The notes: generated by a model from the sequence alone, not told the origin. A DNA stretch of 64,000 bases from Methylopila turkensis (GCF_027922325.1 NZ_BSFL01000002.1:620001-684000); one strand, 5' to 3'. Counted from the stretch's first letter, positions 1-8,840 are shown. Numbers and translations are program-made.

Positions 1-300
1 GATCTTCGACACGTCGTATTCGAACTTGCCGGTCTTGGCGAAGTTGTCGGCGCGCTTCTTGTTGCGCTCCTCCATCGCCTGGATCGAGGCCGACTGCTTG
101 TTGATTTCCTTCGGGTCGTGCTTCGGGTCGTACTTCGAACCCTTGATCTCGTTCTTCGCGGGGTAGTTCGGCTTCGGCTCCCAGCACACGCCGGGCTCCT
201 TGCAGTTGGTGCCGTCATAGGCGAGCGCCGGAGCGGCGAGCGCGACCACGGCGAAACCGGCGGCGGCGAAGAGGCGACCGTAAGCGGCGATCTTGGACAT
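1..300 (-). CDS. mxaI: Methanol dehydrogenase small (beta) subunit MxaI, 3' end cut by window edge
   Basis: Beta subunit of the periplasmic PQQ methanol dehydrogenase (alpha2-beta2 with MxaF). The first 100 codons are present and the stop lies beyond the left edge. A signal peptide of about 27 residues ends ALA, and the mature protein begins YDGTNCKEPGVCWEPKPNY, which is the family hallmark: two cysteines forming a disulfide, followed by a lysine-rich helix (YDPKHDPKE, EERNKKR). The ATG at 298-300 has a strong AAGGAGG ribosome site just upstream on the minus strand. It is the fourth gene after mxaF, mxaJ and mxaG, in the order usual for methylotrophs. The family is about 95 residues after processing, so only a few C-terminal residues are missing. 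The assignment is near certain. Confidence 0.96.
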   Translation of the reverse strand, partial: MSKIAAYGRLFAAAGFAVVALAAPALAYDGTNCKEPGVCWEPKPNYPAKNEIKGSKYDPKHDPKEINKQSASIQAMEERNKKRADNFAKTGKFEYDVSKI

Positions 301-403
301 GGGCATTCCTCCTTGAGGCGTTGTCATTCGGGCTTTCCAACCGCGGACCGCGCGTCTTGGGCGCGCGCGTCCGTCCCGCGCCGGTGGTCGGCGGAGATTC
401 GCG

Positions 404-982
404 TCATTCCGAAACCTTGCAGGCCTCGGGGGTCTTGGCCGGGTCGGGCTTCGGGGCGTGGCTGTGGCCGTCGTAGGGCTTGAAGCTCGCCTTCTGGGCG
501 TCGTCGAGCCACTTCGCGTCGTCCACGCCGTCCTTGTAGAGGTGCCGGACCCACGCCATGATCTGGAGCATCTGGTCGGGGTTCACGGCGCCGTACATCG
601 GACCCATCTGGCCGCTTGCGCCGCCGAAGATGGTTTCGAACAGGCCCTTGTCCGTGTTGTTGTCCGGATAGGTCCAGTAATTGTCGTTGAGGCCGGGCCC
701 GATCTTGCCCTCGGCGACGTGCCCATGGCAGCCCGAGCACATGCCGAGATAGAGCTGCTCGCCGTTGGCCAGGCAGTTCGGCTCGTTGTTGTAGGGGTTC
801 TTGCCCGTCTCGATGAAGGTCTTGAACGCCTCGGTGTCGCGGCCTTCCGGGCCGGCGTCGTCGAGGTTGAGCGGCTCGCCGGTCACGGTGTTGTGCAGCT
901 CGATGGCGGCCTGGGTGGTCGCCGGGCCGCCGAGAAGGGCGAACGCGGCGACGCCGGCGGCCAGAACGATGCGATTGATCAT
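404..982 (-). CDS. mxaG: Cytochrome cL (MxaG), electron acceptor of methanol dehydrogenase
   Basis: Periplasmic c-type cytochrome that accepts electrons from MxaFI and passes them to a class I cytochrome c. The protein is 192 residues, with a signal peptide ending near TTQA, a single CSGCH haem site (residues 82-86) and a methionine-rich loop (GQMGPMYG) likely to give the axial ligand. The ATG at 980-982 is preferred over an in-frame TTG one codon upstream. It lies 46 bases after mxaJ and 103 bases before mxaI on the same strand. The intergenic stretch toward mxaI has a small GC-rich inverted repeat and no other gene. Length and order match mxaG of other alphaproteobacterial methylotrophs. 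Confidence 0.95.
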   Translation of the reverse strand: MINRIVLAAGVAAFALLGGPATTQAAIELHNTVTGEPLNLDDAGPEGRDTEAFKTFIETGKNPYNNEPNCLANGEQLYLGMCSGCHGHVAEGKIGPGLNDNYWTYPDNNTDKGLFETIFGGASGQMGPMYGAVNPDQMLQIMAWVRHLYKDGVDDAKWLDDAQKASFKPYDGHSHAPKPDPAKTPEACKVSE

Positions 983-1028
983 CAAGAAACTCGCTTGAAC
1001 GGTTGAGGACGGACCCCGATCGCCACGC

Positions 1029-1871
1029 TCAGCCGTTGGGCTCGAGCGTCGGGATGCCTTCCGCGGAAAGCGTCTCGTCGATCTGGGGCTTCGCCTTGTC
1101 GATCGCGGCGTTCAGCTCGTCGCGGAGCTTCGCATCGTCCTTGCGGACGCCGATCGCCTGGTCGAAGTGGAGGGGAATCTTCATGCCGTCGGACCGTTCG
1201 AAGTCGTCGCGGATCATGGTCATCCGCAGCGGCTTCGACGCCGACTTCACGTAGCGCGCGACGTCGGAGGCGAAGGCGATCGCCATGTCCGCCTCGCCGT
1301 TGACGACCGCGTTGATGAGCTTGTCGGCCGGAACCTGCGTGTACTTGTTCCGCTTGTCCTCGAAGTTCACCATCGAGAGGTTGTAGGAGAGGTTCTCCTC
1401 GTACTTGCCGGCGTACTTCAGGATTTGCTCGGCCGGAGTGCTGAACCTCACCGCAAACCGGTTGTAGTCGGGCTTGCCGGCGTCCTCCCAGCTCGACCCG
1501 ATCTCGGGGCCGTCAGCGGGGGTGACGAACACGTAGCCGGTGCGGAAATAGGGCTTGGTCGCGAGCACCCGCTCATCGTCAGAATCGACGCCGAAGACGA
1601 CGTCGCAGGCGTTCTTGTCGAGATAGTCGCGGACGAGATAGATAGCCGGCTTGTCGCTCCAGACGAATTCGGCCTCACGTCCCATCGTCTTGGCGACGGC
1701 GATCGCGATTTGGTTCTCGAAACCCTGGGCCTTGGCCTGGGAATAGGGCGCTTCGACGCTCGAGGCGCAGACGCGGAGGGGTTCGGCGGCCTCGGCCGCG
1801 GCGTAAGGAGCGAGCGAAAAGGCGGCGGCTCCAAGCAGCGCGGCGCGCGCGCGCGTCGTAAACTCAGTCAT
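1029..1871 (-). CDS. mxaJ: MxaJ, periplasmic solute-binding-like protein of the methanol dehydrogenase system
   Basis: MxaJ is required for active methanol dehydrogenase and resembles amino-acid ABC transporter binding proteins. This 280-residue protein has a signal peptide ([21 protein letters not shown]), then [13 protein letters not shown] and a bilobed binding-protein fold with [15 protein letters not shown] and [17 protein letters not shown]. The ATG at 1869-1871 is used; a TTG lies one codon upstream. It is the second gene of mxaFJGI and is separated from mxaF by 158 bases containing a stable hairpin. Known of the family: it probably acts as a chaperone or assembly factor for MxaF/I; its exact role is unsettled. 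Confidence 0.93.
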   Translation of the reverse strand: MTEFTTRARAALLGAAAFSLAPYAAAEAAEPLRVCASSVEAPYSQAKAQGFENQIAIAVAKTMGREAEFVWSDKPAIYLVRDYLDKNACDVVFGVDSDDERVLATKPYFRTGYVFVTPADGPEIGSSWEDAGKPDYNRFAVRFSTPAEQILKYAGKYEENLSYNLSMVNFEDKRNKYTQVPADKLINAVVNGEADMAIAFASDVARYVKSASKPLRMTMIRDDFERSDGMKIPLHFDQAIGVRKDDAKLRDELNAAIDKAKPQIDETLSAEGIPTLEPNG

Positions 1872-1969
1872 CAACGTCGTCTCCCTGCGGCCCGGGTCGC
1901 TTCTCCACCGCCGGGGGCGTGCGGGGGACGATCCCTTGGGACCTACGTCGTCATCGTCCGGGAAGAGAC

Positions 1970-1996
1970 CCCGCCGACGGCGTCGCCGCCGGCGGG
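1970..1996 (-). promoter_or_regulatory. GC-rich hairpin between mxaF and mxaJ
   Basis: A 7-bp perfect stem (CCCGCCG at 1970-1976 pairing with CGGCGGG at 1990-1996) encloses an inner GGC/GCC pair (1979-1981 with 1985-1987). There is no U-run after it, so it is unlikely to be a full terminator. In the mxaF-mxaJ gap it could stabilise the mxaF message or partly attenuate transcription into mxaJGI, making MxaF more abundant than the accessory proteins. That role is inference. Confidence 0.45.
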
Positions 1997-2029
1997 ATCG
2001 TCATCGTCTCGGGATCGGGGATCCGGCGA

Positions 2030-3922
2030 TCAGTTCGCCTTGCCGACCCACTCGCCGACGTTCGGATCGTCGTAGGGGTTCTTGCCGTTGAGCGAGAACA
2101 CCTGAACGCCGCCGCCCATCTGGGTGTAGTGCTGCAGGTTCTTGAACGCGCCCACCGCGCCGAGACCGGCCGTCGGATCGGTCAGGTCGAAGACGAGGCC
2201 GACGCCCGCCCAGCCGCCGACGCCGTAGTAGATGGCGACGTACTGGGTGCCGTCATGCGTGTAGGTCATCGGGTGACCGATCACGCCCGAAGGCAGGCGG
2301 TACTTCCAGAGCAGGTCGCCGGTCTTCGAGTTGCGGGCCTTCAGGAAGCCGTCCAGCGTTCCGTAGAACACCAGGTCGCCGGCGGTCGCGAGCGTGCCGC
2401 CCCAAACCGCGAAGCGCTCCATCTTCTCCCAGGCGTACTTGCCGGAGATCGCGTTGTAAGCCTTGATCTGGCCAAGGCCCTCGTAGTTCTGGCGATCGCC
2501 CTTCGGGCCGGGGTACATCCACAGGGTCGCGCCGACGAAGAACTGACCGGCGCGGTACGGGAGCATGAAGGGCTCCCAGTCCATGCAGATGTGGTTGATG
2601 CCCATGTAGAACAGCTGCTTCTCGGGGTCGTAGCTGTCGTGGCCCTGGTTGTGGTAGCCCATGGCCGACGGGCAGATCTCGGTCGCCTTGTGATCCATGC
2701 GGGTGGCGAACTCGGGATCGCGGACCGGGATGCCGGTCTTCAGATCCACCTGCTTCACCCAGTTGACCGTGTCGTCGAGCTTGTCGGCCGAGATGAGCGT
2801 GCCGTCTTCGCGGTCGAGCGTGTAGACGATGCCGTTGCGGTCCGGGTGGGTCAGCAGCTTGCGCAGCTTGCCTTCCTTGTCCTTCTGCTCCGAGAGCATC
2901 ATCACGTTGACGCCGGCGTAGTCCCACTCGTCGTGCGGGGTCTTCTGGTAGCCGAACTTGGCCTCGCCGGTGTCGATGTCACGACCCCAGATGGTCATCG
3001 TCCACTTGTTGTCGCCCGGACGCATGGTCTCGTTCCACGGCGCCGGATTGCCCGAGCCGTAGTAGAACAGGTTGGTGTCCGGATCGTAGGCGTACCAGCC
3101 CCAGTTGGTGCCGCCGCCGATCTTCCAGGCGTCGCCTTCCCAGGTCTTGTTCGTGCCGAGGTTGAACTGACCGTAGTGCTTGTTCGCCGAATTGAAGTCC
3201 TTCGCGAGCAGCAGCTCCTCGTCCGGGCCGGTGGCGTAGGCGCGCCACTTCTGGGCGCCGGTCTTGACGTCATAGGCGGTCACGTAGCCGCGCACGCCGA
3301 GCTCCGCGCCGGACGAGCCGACCAGCACCGAGTCCTTGATCACGTAGGGAGCGATCGTCAGGGTGGAGCCGACCTTGATGTCGGAGTTCTCCATCTTCCA
3401 GGCGAGCTCGCCCGTCTCAGCGTTCAGCGCCACGATGTGGCCGTCGAGCTGGGTCTTCAGGATGAGCGCCGGGGTCTTGCCGTCGCCCGGCCAGTAGGCC
3501 AGACCGCGGTTCACCACGTCGCAGCACGCCACCGCGCGGGCGGTCGGAGCCTGCTTCGGCTTGTCCATCCACTCGATCTTGCCCGGCTCCTTGAGGTCGA
3601 GCGCGAACGTGATGTTCGGGAACGGGGTGTGGACATACATGCGGTCGCCGATCACGAGCGGGGTGCCCTCGTGGCCATGCAGCACGCCGGTCGAGAACGC
3701 CCAGGCCGGCTTCAGATCCTTGACGTTGTCGACGTTGATCTGCTTCGACGTCGAATAGTTCTGCGCGCTGTAGTTCTTGCCCGTCATCGGCCAGTTGGCT
3801 TCGCTCTTCGACAGCTCGACGAGCTTGTCGTTCGCGAATGCCGGGAGGCCCGTCGCGGCCACGCCCATCGCCGCGGTGGCGGCAAGCGTGAACGCCGAAA
3901 CGGACGTTCGAAGGTTGATCAT
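2030..3922 (-). CDS. mxaF: PQQ-dependent methanol dehydrogenase large subunit, calcium type (MxaF)
   Basis: Periplasmic methanol dehydrogenase alpha subunit, oxidising methanol to formaldehyde with PQQ. The 630-residue protein has a signal peptide ending PAFA (cleavage near residue 30) and an eight-bladed propeller with tryptophan-docking repeats. The vicinal disulfide is Cys133-Cys134 (VACCDV). The active-site motif DEWDYAGVN (331-339) carries the catalytic Asp334 and Ala336. XoxF enzymes have a second Asp at the 336 position to bind lanthanides, so this is the calcium MxaF form. The ATG at 3920-3922 follows an AAGGGG site; an upstream in-frame start at 4081 is rejected because it would precede the signal peptide. 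It heads mxaFJGI, divergent from mxaZYX. Confidence 0.97.
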   Translation of the reverse strand: MINLRTSVSAFTLAATAAMGVAATGLPAFANDKLVELSKSEANWPMTGKNYSAQNYSTSKQINVDNVKDLKPAWAFSTGVLHGHEGTPLVIGDRMYVHTPFPNITFALDLKEPGKIEWMDKPKQAPTARAVACCDVVNRGLAYWPGDGKTPALILKTQLDGHIVALNAETGELAWKMENSDIKVGSTLTIAPYVIKDSVLVGSSGAELGVRGYVTAYDVKTGAQKWRAYATGPDEELLLAKDFNSANKHYGQFNLGTNKTWEGDAWKIGGGTNWGWYAYDPDTNLFYYGSGNPAPWNETMRPGDNKWTMTIWGRDIDTGEAKFGYQKTPHDEWDYAGVNVMMLSEQKDKEGKLRKLLTHPDRNGIVYTLDREDGTLISADKLDDTVNWVKQVDLKTGIPVRDPEFATRMDHKATEICPSAMGYHNQGHDSYDPEKQLFYMGINHICMDWEPFMLPYRAGQFFVGATLWMYPGPKGDRQNYEGLGQIKAYNAISGKYAWEKMERFAVWGGTLATAGDLVFYGTLDGFLKARNSKTGDLLWKYRLPSGVIGHPMTYTHDGTQYVAIYYGVGGWAGVGLVFDLTDPTAGLGAVGAFKNLQHYTQMGGGVQVFSLNGKNPYDDPNVGEWVGKAN

Positions 3923-4349
3923 CTGGAACCCCTTGCGTTTCCCGTTCTTGTGGTGCGGCGCCGACCTCTTTGAGGGCCGGCGCCCGCGGCGCGCTGCGAC
4001 GCTGGACGGAATGACCGTGGCGAATGATCCGTCATTTTTAGTTGGCGCCTGACGCGCTTCTTGCGTTCTGCAGCGGCGCAACTCTTTCCGAAGACGTGAC
4101 GACTGTCTCGGGCCAAAATAGAAAAATGGACCGGGAAGATTTTCCAGGCCGTCTTCCGCGTCGTGGCGCCGCGGCGCACAAGCTGAAAAACCCCAGAAAA
4201 TTCAATTTGCTCAGTTCTCTAAGGGAACCGAGCTGAAGCGGCGCCGCGACGGCGGCGCCGGCTTTCGTCGGGGATGCGCGCCCTCTCGCTATCCATTAGA
4301 CCAACGTTTATGAGTGTTTTCGGACCCTTCTCGACAGTCAAAAATCCCA
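3923..4349. promoter_or_regulatory. Divergent control region between mxaF and mxaZYX
   Basis: 427 bases without a convincing gene. The stretch is AT-richer than its surroundings at 4021-4040, 4115-4145 and 4190-4225. Related GAAGAC-type motifs occur at 4089-4097 (CCGAAGACG), 4134-4139 (GGAAGA) and, inverted, at 4152-4157 (TCTTCC); the last two form an inverted repeat with a 12-base gap. These could be binding sites for the response regulator MxaX, though that is inference. It must contain the start sites of both divergent operons. Confidence 0.6.
4035..4062 (-). promoter_or_regulatory. Candidate mxaF promoter
   Basis: On the minus strand AAGAAG (4062-4057), a 16-base spacer and TAAAAA (4040-4035) resemble the AAGACA / TAGAAA promoter type reported for mxaF of Methylobacterium, matching 4 of 6 and 5 of 6 bases. 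It would give a leader of roughly 105 bases before the mxaF ATG. No start site has been mapped, so this is only a candidate. Confidence 0.35.
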
Positions 4350-4895
4350 ATGTCTCAATATTCGCTTATTAAGAGAATTGCTTCGGCGATGATATCTTCG
4401 GCGCTCTTCTGTCTCGCGGCTTGCGACGATCCTGCGCCGCCGGAGCCGCCGCACGACGTCGTCGCGACGCTCACCAAAGAGACGCCGCTGACGGAGCGGC
4501 GCTGGCTCGAGCTCAAGGACAAGGTCTCGCCCGCGCTCTGGCTCGCGAGCCGCGAGGCCGGCCGCGACCTGGACGAGCGCGCGCCGGAGGTCGCGCGCAT
4601 CCGCGCCTCGATCGCGACGGCGGACGCGCGCTTCACCGAAGGCCCGCGCATGATCGCGAACCGCGCCGTGCAGGTGCAGGAGATGCTGGCCGAGAACGGC
4701 GTTAGGGAAGCGCCGAGCGTGGTGATCGAGTCGCTCGCCTCGCTCGCGACCGAGGCGGATGGCGAGCGCGCCGGCTTCGGCGAGACCTGCCAGCACTACG
4801 TCACCTCGCGCATCTCCGGATTGTCGCGCGAGGACACCCTCGCCGCGCTCCGCCGCACGCCGCTTCCCGCCGCCAAGCCCGGCGGCGAGCGGTGA
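4350..4895 (+). CDS. mxaZ: MxaZ-like lipoprotein of the methanol regulation cassette
   Basis: A 181-residue protein with a lipoprotein-type signal (ALFCLAAC, modified Cys near residue 24) followed by a proline-rich linker and a mostly helical domain with no catalytic motif I recognise. It overlaps the downstream kinase gene by 4 bases (GTGA), so the two are translationally coupled. In Paracoccus denitrificans mxaZ, mxaY and mxaX lie together next to mxaF and control its expression. The position and order here match, and the name rests mainly on that context. I chose ATG 4350; a GTG at 4314 in the same frame would add 12 residues ahead of the signal peptide. A periplasmic sensory or accessory role for the kinase is plausible but not shown. 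Confidence 0.65.
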   Translation: MSQYSLIKRIASAMISSALFCLAACDDPAPPEPPHDVVATLTKETPLTERRWLELKDKVSPALWLASREAGRDLDERAPEVARIRASIATADARFTEGPRMIANRAVQVQEMLAENGVREAPSVVIESLASLATEADGERAGFGETCQHYVTSRISGLSREDTLAALRRTPLPAAKPGGER

Positions 4896-6325
4896 CCGAC
4901 CTCACCTTGGCCGCGGCGTCGACGCCCGCCGAGGACGCGCCGGCGGCTCCTCCCCGGCCGGCCCGGTCGCTGCGGCTGCGGATTCTCGCCGTCGTCGCGG
5001 CGATCGACGTCGCCTGCTGCCTCGCCGCGGTCGCGGTGACGGTGTTCAACGCGCGCGAGGCGACGCGCGTCGAGATCGCCGCCTCGCTGGAGCTCGCCGA
5101 GCCGTTCGTGCGCGAGACGCTGCTGCGGCTGCAGCGCGACGTCGGGCGGGTCCGCTCGATCGAGGACGTGCAGCTCAGCCTGCCCGGCATGCGCCATGTC
5201 CGGATCTCCGTGCTCGACGCTTCCGGCGCCGTCGTCGCCGCGCCCGAGCCAGAGCCGGGCCGCACGCCGGGCGAGAACGCGGCGCCCGAATGGTTCGCGG
5301 GGCTGATCGCCTCCGCGCCGGAACGCCGCGAGATCCCGGTGGTCATCAACGGGCAGGCCGCGGGCCGCGTCGTGATCCATGGCGAGGCGTCGGACGAGGT
5401 CGCCGAGGTCTGGGAGGACCTCGTTTCGCTCGCGGTCCTGTTCGCAATCCTCAACGCGCTCGCGCTCGTGATCTTCGCGGCCGCGCTCGGCCGCGTGCTC
5501 GCGCCGCTGGGCGCGCTGGCGGAAGGACTGTCCGAGCTGGAGCGCCGCAAGCTCGACCGCCGCCTGCCCGCACCGCCGAGCCTCGAACTCGCGGCGCTGG
5601 CGGAGCGCTTCAACGCGCTCGCCGACGCCCTCGCCTCCGAGCGGGCCACCAACGCCCGGCTCTCACGCCGGATGGTTACGCTGCAGGACGACGAGCGCCG
5701 CCAGATCGCCAACGAGCTTCACGACGAACTCGGCCCCTGCCTGTTCGGCCTGCGCGCGAACCTCGCCTCGCTCGAACGCGACGTCACGGCGCCGGCGGCG
5801 CGCGACCGGGTGCGCTCCATGATCGAAATCTCCGAACGGCTGTCCGACGCCAACCGCCGCCTGCTGCGCCGGCTGCGCCCGATGGCGCTCGGCGAGGCGC
5901 CGCTGGCCGACGTTCTCGCCGGGCTCATCGCCGACTTCGAGCGGCATCACCCCGAGCGGACGTTCACTCTCACGGCGGACGGCCTCGCCGACGGCTATGG
6001 CGAGGCGATCGACCTGACCGTGTACCGCTGCGTGCAGGAGGGCGTCACCAACGCGCTCCGGCACGGAGACGGATCCCTCATCGACGTCAGCGTCGCGATC
6101 GGCGACGACGACCAAGGAGACCCTGCGATCGTGCTGCGCGTGAAGGACGACGGCGACGGCGTGCCGGAGAAGACCCCGCCGGGATTTGGGCTCATGGGAC
6201 TCGGCGAGCGGCTGCAGGCCCTCGGCGGGAGCTTCCGCCTCGAAGGCGCGCCCGGCGGCGGCGCGACCCTCGCCGTCAGGGCGCCGCTCGACGGCGCGAC
6301 GCCGCGCGGAGGACGCAGGCCATGA
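4892..6325 (+). CDS. mxaY: Sensor histidine kinase MxaY (NarL-partner type)
   Basis: A 477-residue membrane kinase. It has a first membrane segment (about residues 30-52), a periplasmic loop of about 125 residues, a second segment (about 178-200), a HAMP-like linker and a HisKA_3 phosphoacceptor region (DDERRQIANELHDELGP, His277). A HATPase domain follows, with N (EGVTNALRHG), G1 (DDGDGVP) and G2 (GFGLMGLGERL) boxes. The start is GTG 4892, overlapping mxaZ, and the end overlaps mxaX by ATGA at 6322-6325. HisKA_3 kinases pair with LuxR-type regulators, as here. By context it responds to methanol oxidation status and phosphorylates MxaX; the ligand is unknown. Confidence 0.85.
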   Translation: MTDLTLAAASTPAEDAPAAPPRPARSLRLRILAVVAAIDVACCLAAVAVTVFNAREATRVEIAASLELAEPFVRETLLRLQRDVGRVRSIEDVQLSLPGMRHVRISVLDASGAVVAAPEPEPGRTPGENAAPEWFAGLIASAPERREIPVVINGQAAGRVVIHGEASDEVAEVWEDLVSLAVLFAILNALALVIFAAALGRVLAPLGALAEGLSELERRKLDRRLPAPPSLELAALAERFNALADALASERATNARLSRRMVTLQDDERRQIANELHDELGPCLFGLRANLASLERDVTAPAARDRVRSMIEISERLSDANRRLLRRLRPMALGEAPLADVLAGLIADFERHHPERTFTLTADGLADGYGEAIDLTVYRCVQEGVTNALRHGDGSLIDVSVAIGDDDQGDPAIVLRVKDDGDGVPEKTPPGFGLMGLGERLQALGGSFRLEGAPGGGATLAVRAPLDGATPRGGRRP

Positions 6326-6963
6326 GCTCGGCGCTGATCATCGACGACCATCCGATCGTGCTCGAGGGCTGTCGCCGCGTTCTGTTCGACGCCGGCTTCG
6401 ACAACGTGCTGGAGGCGGGCACGGTGCTCGCGGGCTTCCAGCTCTACCGCCGCGCCAAGCCCGACCTCATCATCGTCGACCTCGCCATCCGCGGCTCCGG
6501 GCTCGCGGGGCTTTCGCTGATCAAGCGGCTCCGGGTGCGCGACGACCAGACGCCGATCCTCGTGTTCTCGATGCACGGCGACCCGGTGATCGCGAGCCGC
6601 GCGCTCAAGGCGGGCGCGACCGGCTTCCTCGCCAAGGACACCGGACCGAAGACCTTCCTGGAGGCGATCGAGAAGGTGCGGCGAAGCCAGCCCTACATCG
6701 CCCACGACATGGCGGTTCAGGTCGCCCTGCTCGGCTCGCGCGCGAACCGTGACCGGAGCGACCTCACCGCCCGGGAATTGCAGACGCTGGCGCTGCTCGG
6801 CGAGGGCAAGTCCTACGCGCAGATCGCCGACGGTCTCGGCGTCAGCTACAAGACGGTCGCCAACACCTGCTCCAGCCTCAAGGAGAAACTGCGCGTCACC
6901 ACGCTGCAGGATTTGGTGCGCAAGGCGGTGCTGAGCGGCGCGGGGCTGACCGACAGCGCCTGA
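6322..6963 (+). CDS. mxaX: LuxR-family response regulator MxaX
   Basis: A 213-residue regulator with an N-terminal receiver (acidic pair Asp8-Asp9, phosphoacceptor Asp53 in IIVDLAIRG, Lys near FLAKDTGP) and a C-terminal LuxR/GerE helix-turn-helix (LTARELQTLALLGEGKSYAQI, then KTVANTCSSLKEKL). ATG 6322 overlaps the mxaY stop, so kinase and regulator are coupled. It is probably the transcriptional activator of the divergent mxaFJGI operon, by analogy with Paracoccus MxaX. The recognition helix region KTVANTCSS departs somewhat from the usual KTVKNHRSN pattern. No terminator is obvious in the 134 bases that follow. Confidence 0.85.
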   Translation: MSSALIIDDHPIVLEGCRRVLFDAGFDNVLEAGTVLAGFQLYRRAKPDLIIVDLAIRGSGLAGLSLIKRLRVRDDQTPILVFSMHGDPVIASRALKAGATGFLAKDTGPKTFLEAIEKVRRSQPYIAHDMAVQVALLGSRANRDRSDLTARELQTLALLGEGKSYAQIADGLGVSYKTVANTCSSLKEKLRVTTLQDLVRKAVLSGAGLTDSA

Positions 6964-7097
6964 CCGCGCGGGTCATGGTGAACGAATCCTGACTGCGGCG
7001 TGTCGGATTCGATCCGTCGCCGTTCACGGTTCCTCACGGCTTTTGCGGCATAGTGGCCCGATCAATCAACGATCGGGCCGATCGCCGGGAGAGCCCC

Positions 7098-8144
7098 ATG
7101 CCCGCAGCCGCAGCATCCGCGAAGCCCCGCCTCGACTGGGTCGACGTCGCCAAGGGCATCTGCATCGTCATGGTGGTGATGATGCACTCGACGCTCGGCG
7201 TCGAGAAGGCCGTCGGCGAGACCGGCTGGATGCACCACGCCGTCGCCTTCGCAAAGCCGTTCCGCATGCCGGACTTCTTCCTGATCTCCGGCCTGTTCCT
7301 CGCGCTGGTGATCGACCGCGACTGGCGCACCTATCTCGACCGCAAGGTCGTGCACTTCGCCTATTTCTACGTGCTGTGGCTGCTGATCCAGGGCGCGTTC
7401 AAATGGCCCGGCCTCGCGCTCGAGGAAGGGTTCGGCGCGGTCGTCCACGCCTTCCTCATCGCGCTGATCGACCCGTTCGGCACGCTCTGGTTCATCTACC
7501 TGCTGCCGATCTTCTTCGTGTTCGCAAAACTGGTGCGGAAGCTGCCGCCGGCCGCCGTGCTGGGCTTCGCCGCCGTTTTGGAGATCGCGCCGGTCCAGAC
7601 CGGCTGGATGGTGCCGGACGAGTTCTGCGCGCGGCTGTTCTATGTGATGCTCGGCTGGTACGGCGCGCCCTACATCTTCGCGCTGGCGGAAAAGGCGCGC
7701 TCGCGCCGCGGTCTCGCCGTGGCCGGCCTTGTCCTCTGGGCGCTCATGAACGGCGCGGCGGTCTATGGCGGCGTGTCGGAGCTGCCCGGCGTCGGCCTGC
7801 TTCTGGGCGTGGCGGGCGCCGTCGCGGTGGTCGCTGTCGCGGCGCTGATCGCGGGAACGACCGTCGCGGAGCCGCTGCGCTACGCCGGCGAACGCTCGAT
7901 CGTCGTCTATCTCGCCTTCTTCCTGCCGATGGCGGTCACCCGCACGGTGCTGCTGAAGCTCGGGATCATTCCGGACGTCGGCACGGTCTCGCTGCTCGTG
8001 ACCCTCGCAGGCATCGTGGCCCCCCTTATCCTCGAATGGCTTGTGATGCGCACGGGCTGGGGGGTGTTCCTGTTCCGGCGACCACGCGCATTCCGCATCG
8101 ACCGGCCGAACAGGAACCAAGGCCGACTCGCGCCAGCGGAGTAG
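7098..8144 (+). CDS. Acyltransferase 3 family integral membrane protein
   Basis: A 348-residue protein with about ten hydrophobic segments. The N-terminus LDWVDVAKGICIVMVVMMHS is typical of acyltransferase family 3 (OafA/OpgC-like), with the catalytic His in MHS at the end of the first membrane helix. RMPDFFLISGLFLAL is the second family motif. These enzymes O-acetylate or succinylate surface or periplasmic glycans, but the substrate here is unknown. ATG 7098 follows GGGAGAG; an upstream start at 7053 lacks a ribosome site. It stands alone, between mxaX and the cytochrome gene, on the same strand. The closest alternative is the subgroup annotated as fucose 4-O-acetylase. Confidence 0.85.
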   Translation: MPAAAASAKPRLDWVDVAKGICIVMVVMMHSTLGVEKAVGETGWMHHAVAFAKPFRMPDFFLISGLFLALVIDRDWRTYLDRKVVHFAYFYVLWLLIQGAFKWPGLALEEGFGAVVHAFLIALIDPFGTLWFIYLLPIFFVFAKLVRKLPPAAVLGFAAVLEIAPVQTGWMVPDEFCARLFYVMLGWYGAPYIFALAEKARSRRGLAVAGLVLWALMNGAAVYGGVSELPGVGLLLGVAGAVAVVAVAALIAGTTVAEPLRYAGERSIVVYLAFFLPMAVTRTVLLKLGIIPDVGTVSLLVTLAGIVAPLILEWLVMRTGWGVFLFRRPRAFRIDRPNRNQGRLAPAE

Positions 8145-8284
8145 GTTTTCAAACCTCATCCGTCCGCGGCGAGAGGACGCACCGCTCCTTTTTAACTAGA
8201 AAAAGTTCACCGCCGGACGGCTTCCGATTGGTAATAACGCCCTACCGTAAGGGTGAACTGCGTATCTAAGAAAAGGAGATACCC

Positions 8285-8677
8285 ATGAGGGCTTTCGGAC
8301 TTCTCGCAGGCCTGATTGTCGGCGCCGCGGGCTTCGCCACTTCGGCTTCGGCCGCCGAGCCGGCGTTCACCCAGGCGCAGCTCGACAAGGGCACGTCCGA
8401 GTACAACACCCACTGCCGCACCTGCCATGCGGCTAAGGGCAAGGGCGCGCTCGGTCCGGCGCTGTTCGGCGATGTCTGGAAGGCCCGTTTCGGCGGCGGC
8501 TCCGCGACCGACGCCCGCACCTGGATCTACGAGAACATGCCGCAGACCGCGCCGAAGTCGCTCAAGGACGAGCAGCTCGACCCGATCATGGCCTACATCC
8601 TGTCGCTGAACGGCTACACGGCCGGCGACAAGGAGTTCACCGCCGAGAGCGGCAAGGCGATCACCCTCGCGAAGTGA
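8285..8677 (+). CDS. Small periplasmic class I c-type cytochrome
   Basis: A 130-residue protein with a signal peptide ending ASAA and one haem site CRTCH, then GALGPALFG and a likely axial methionine in YENMPQTAPKSL. The fold matches the cytochrome c555/CycA-like class I group. It has a clear ribosome site (AAAAGGAGATACCC) before ATG 8285 and its own terminator at 8706-8741, so it is probably monocistronic. In a methylotroph it could carry electrons from cytochrome cL to the oxidase or serve another periplasmic dehydrogenase. That is inference, since it is not in the mxa operon. Confidence 0.85.
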   Translation: MRAFGLLAGLIVGAAGFATSASAAEPAFTQAQLDKGTSEYNTHCRTCHAAKGKGALGPALFGDVWKARFGGGSATDARTWIYENMPQTAPKSLKDEQLDPIMAYILSLNGYTAGDKEFTAESGKAITLAK

Positions 8678-8705
8678 CGGTTCCGCGCCTCGCGCGGACC
8701 GTCGG

Positions 8706-8741
8706 AAACAGGCCGGACCGCCCCCGTGGTCCGGCCTGTTT
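8706..8741 (+). terminator. Rho-independent terminator after the cytochrome c gene
   Basis: A perfect 14-bp stem (AAACAGGCCGGACC at 8706-8719, complement at 8728-8741) with an 8-base loop, ending in TTTCGT. It lies 28 bases after the cytochrome stop codon and about 100 bases before polA. Confidence 0.9.
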
Positions 8742-8840
8742 CGTATTGGGCCGACCTTCGGGGAACGTCCGTCGGGTTCCCTTCGGGCCGGCGGCGCTTA
8801 TAGTCCCGGCCGCACCCTCCTCCGGGATCAGGCCGAACGC

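Noticed and set aside
2030..3922. XoxF-type lanthanide methanol dehydrogenase
   Set aside because: The switch position is Ala336 (DEWDYAG) and the operon carries mxaI and MxaG-type cytochrome cL, so it is MxaF.
1919..3973. A 684-codon open frame on the plus strand opposite mxaF
   Set aside because: Shadow of mxaF; no recognisable motif, and mxaF on the other strand is certain.
4091..4124. Plus-strand promoter AAGACG ... TAGAAA for mxaZ
   Set aside because: The two elements are 22 bases apart, outside the 16-18 base spacing of that promoter type.
4759..6963. A plus-strand frame joining part of mxaZ, an alternative frame of mxaY and mxaX into one 734-codon protein
   Set aside because: Only the part from 6322 is a real protein (MxaX); the earlier part is Arg-rich alternative-frame sequence of the kinase.
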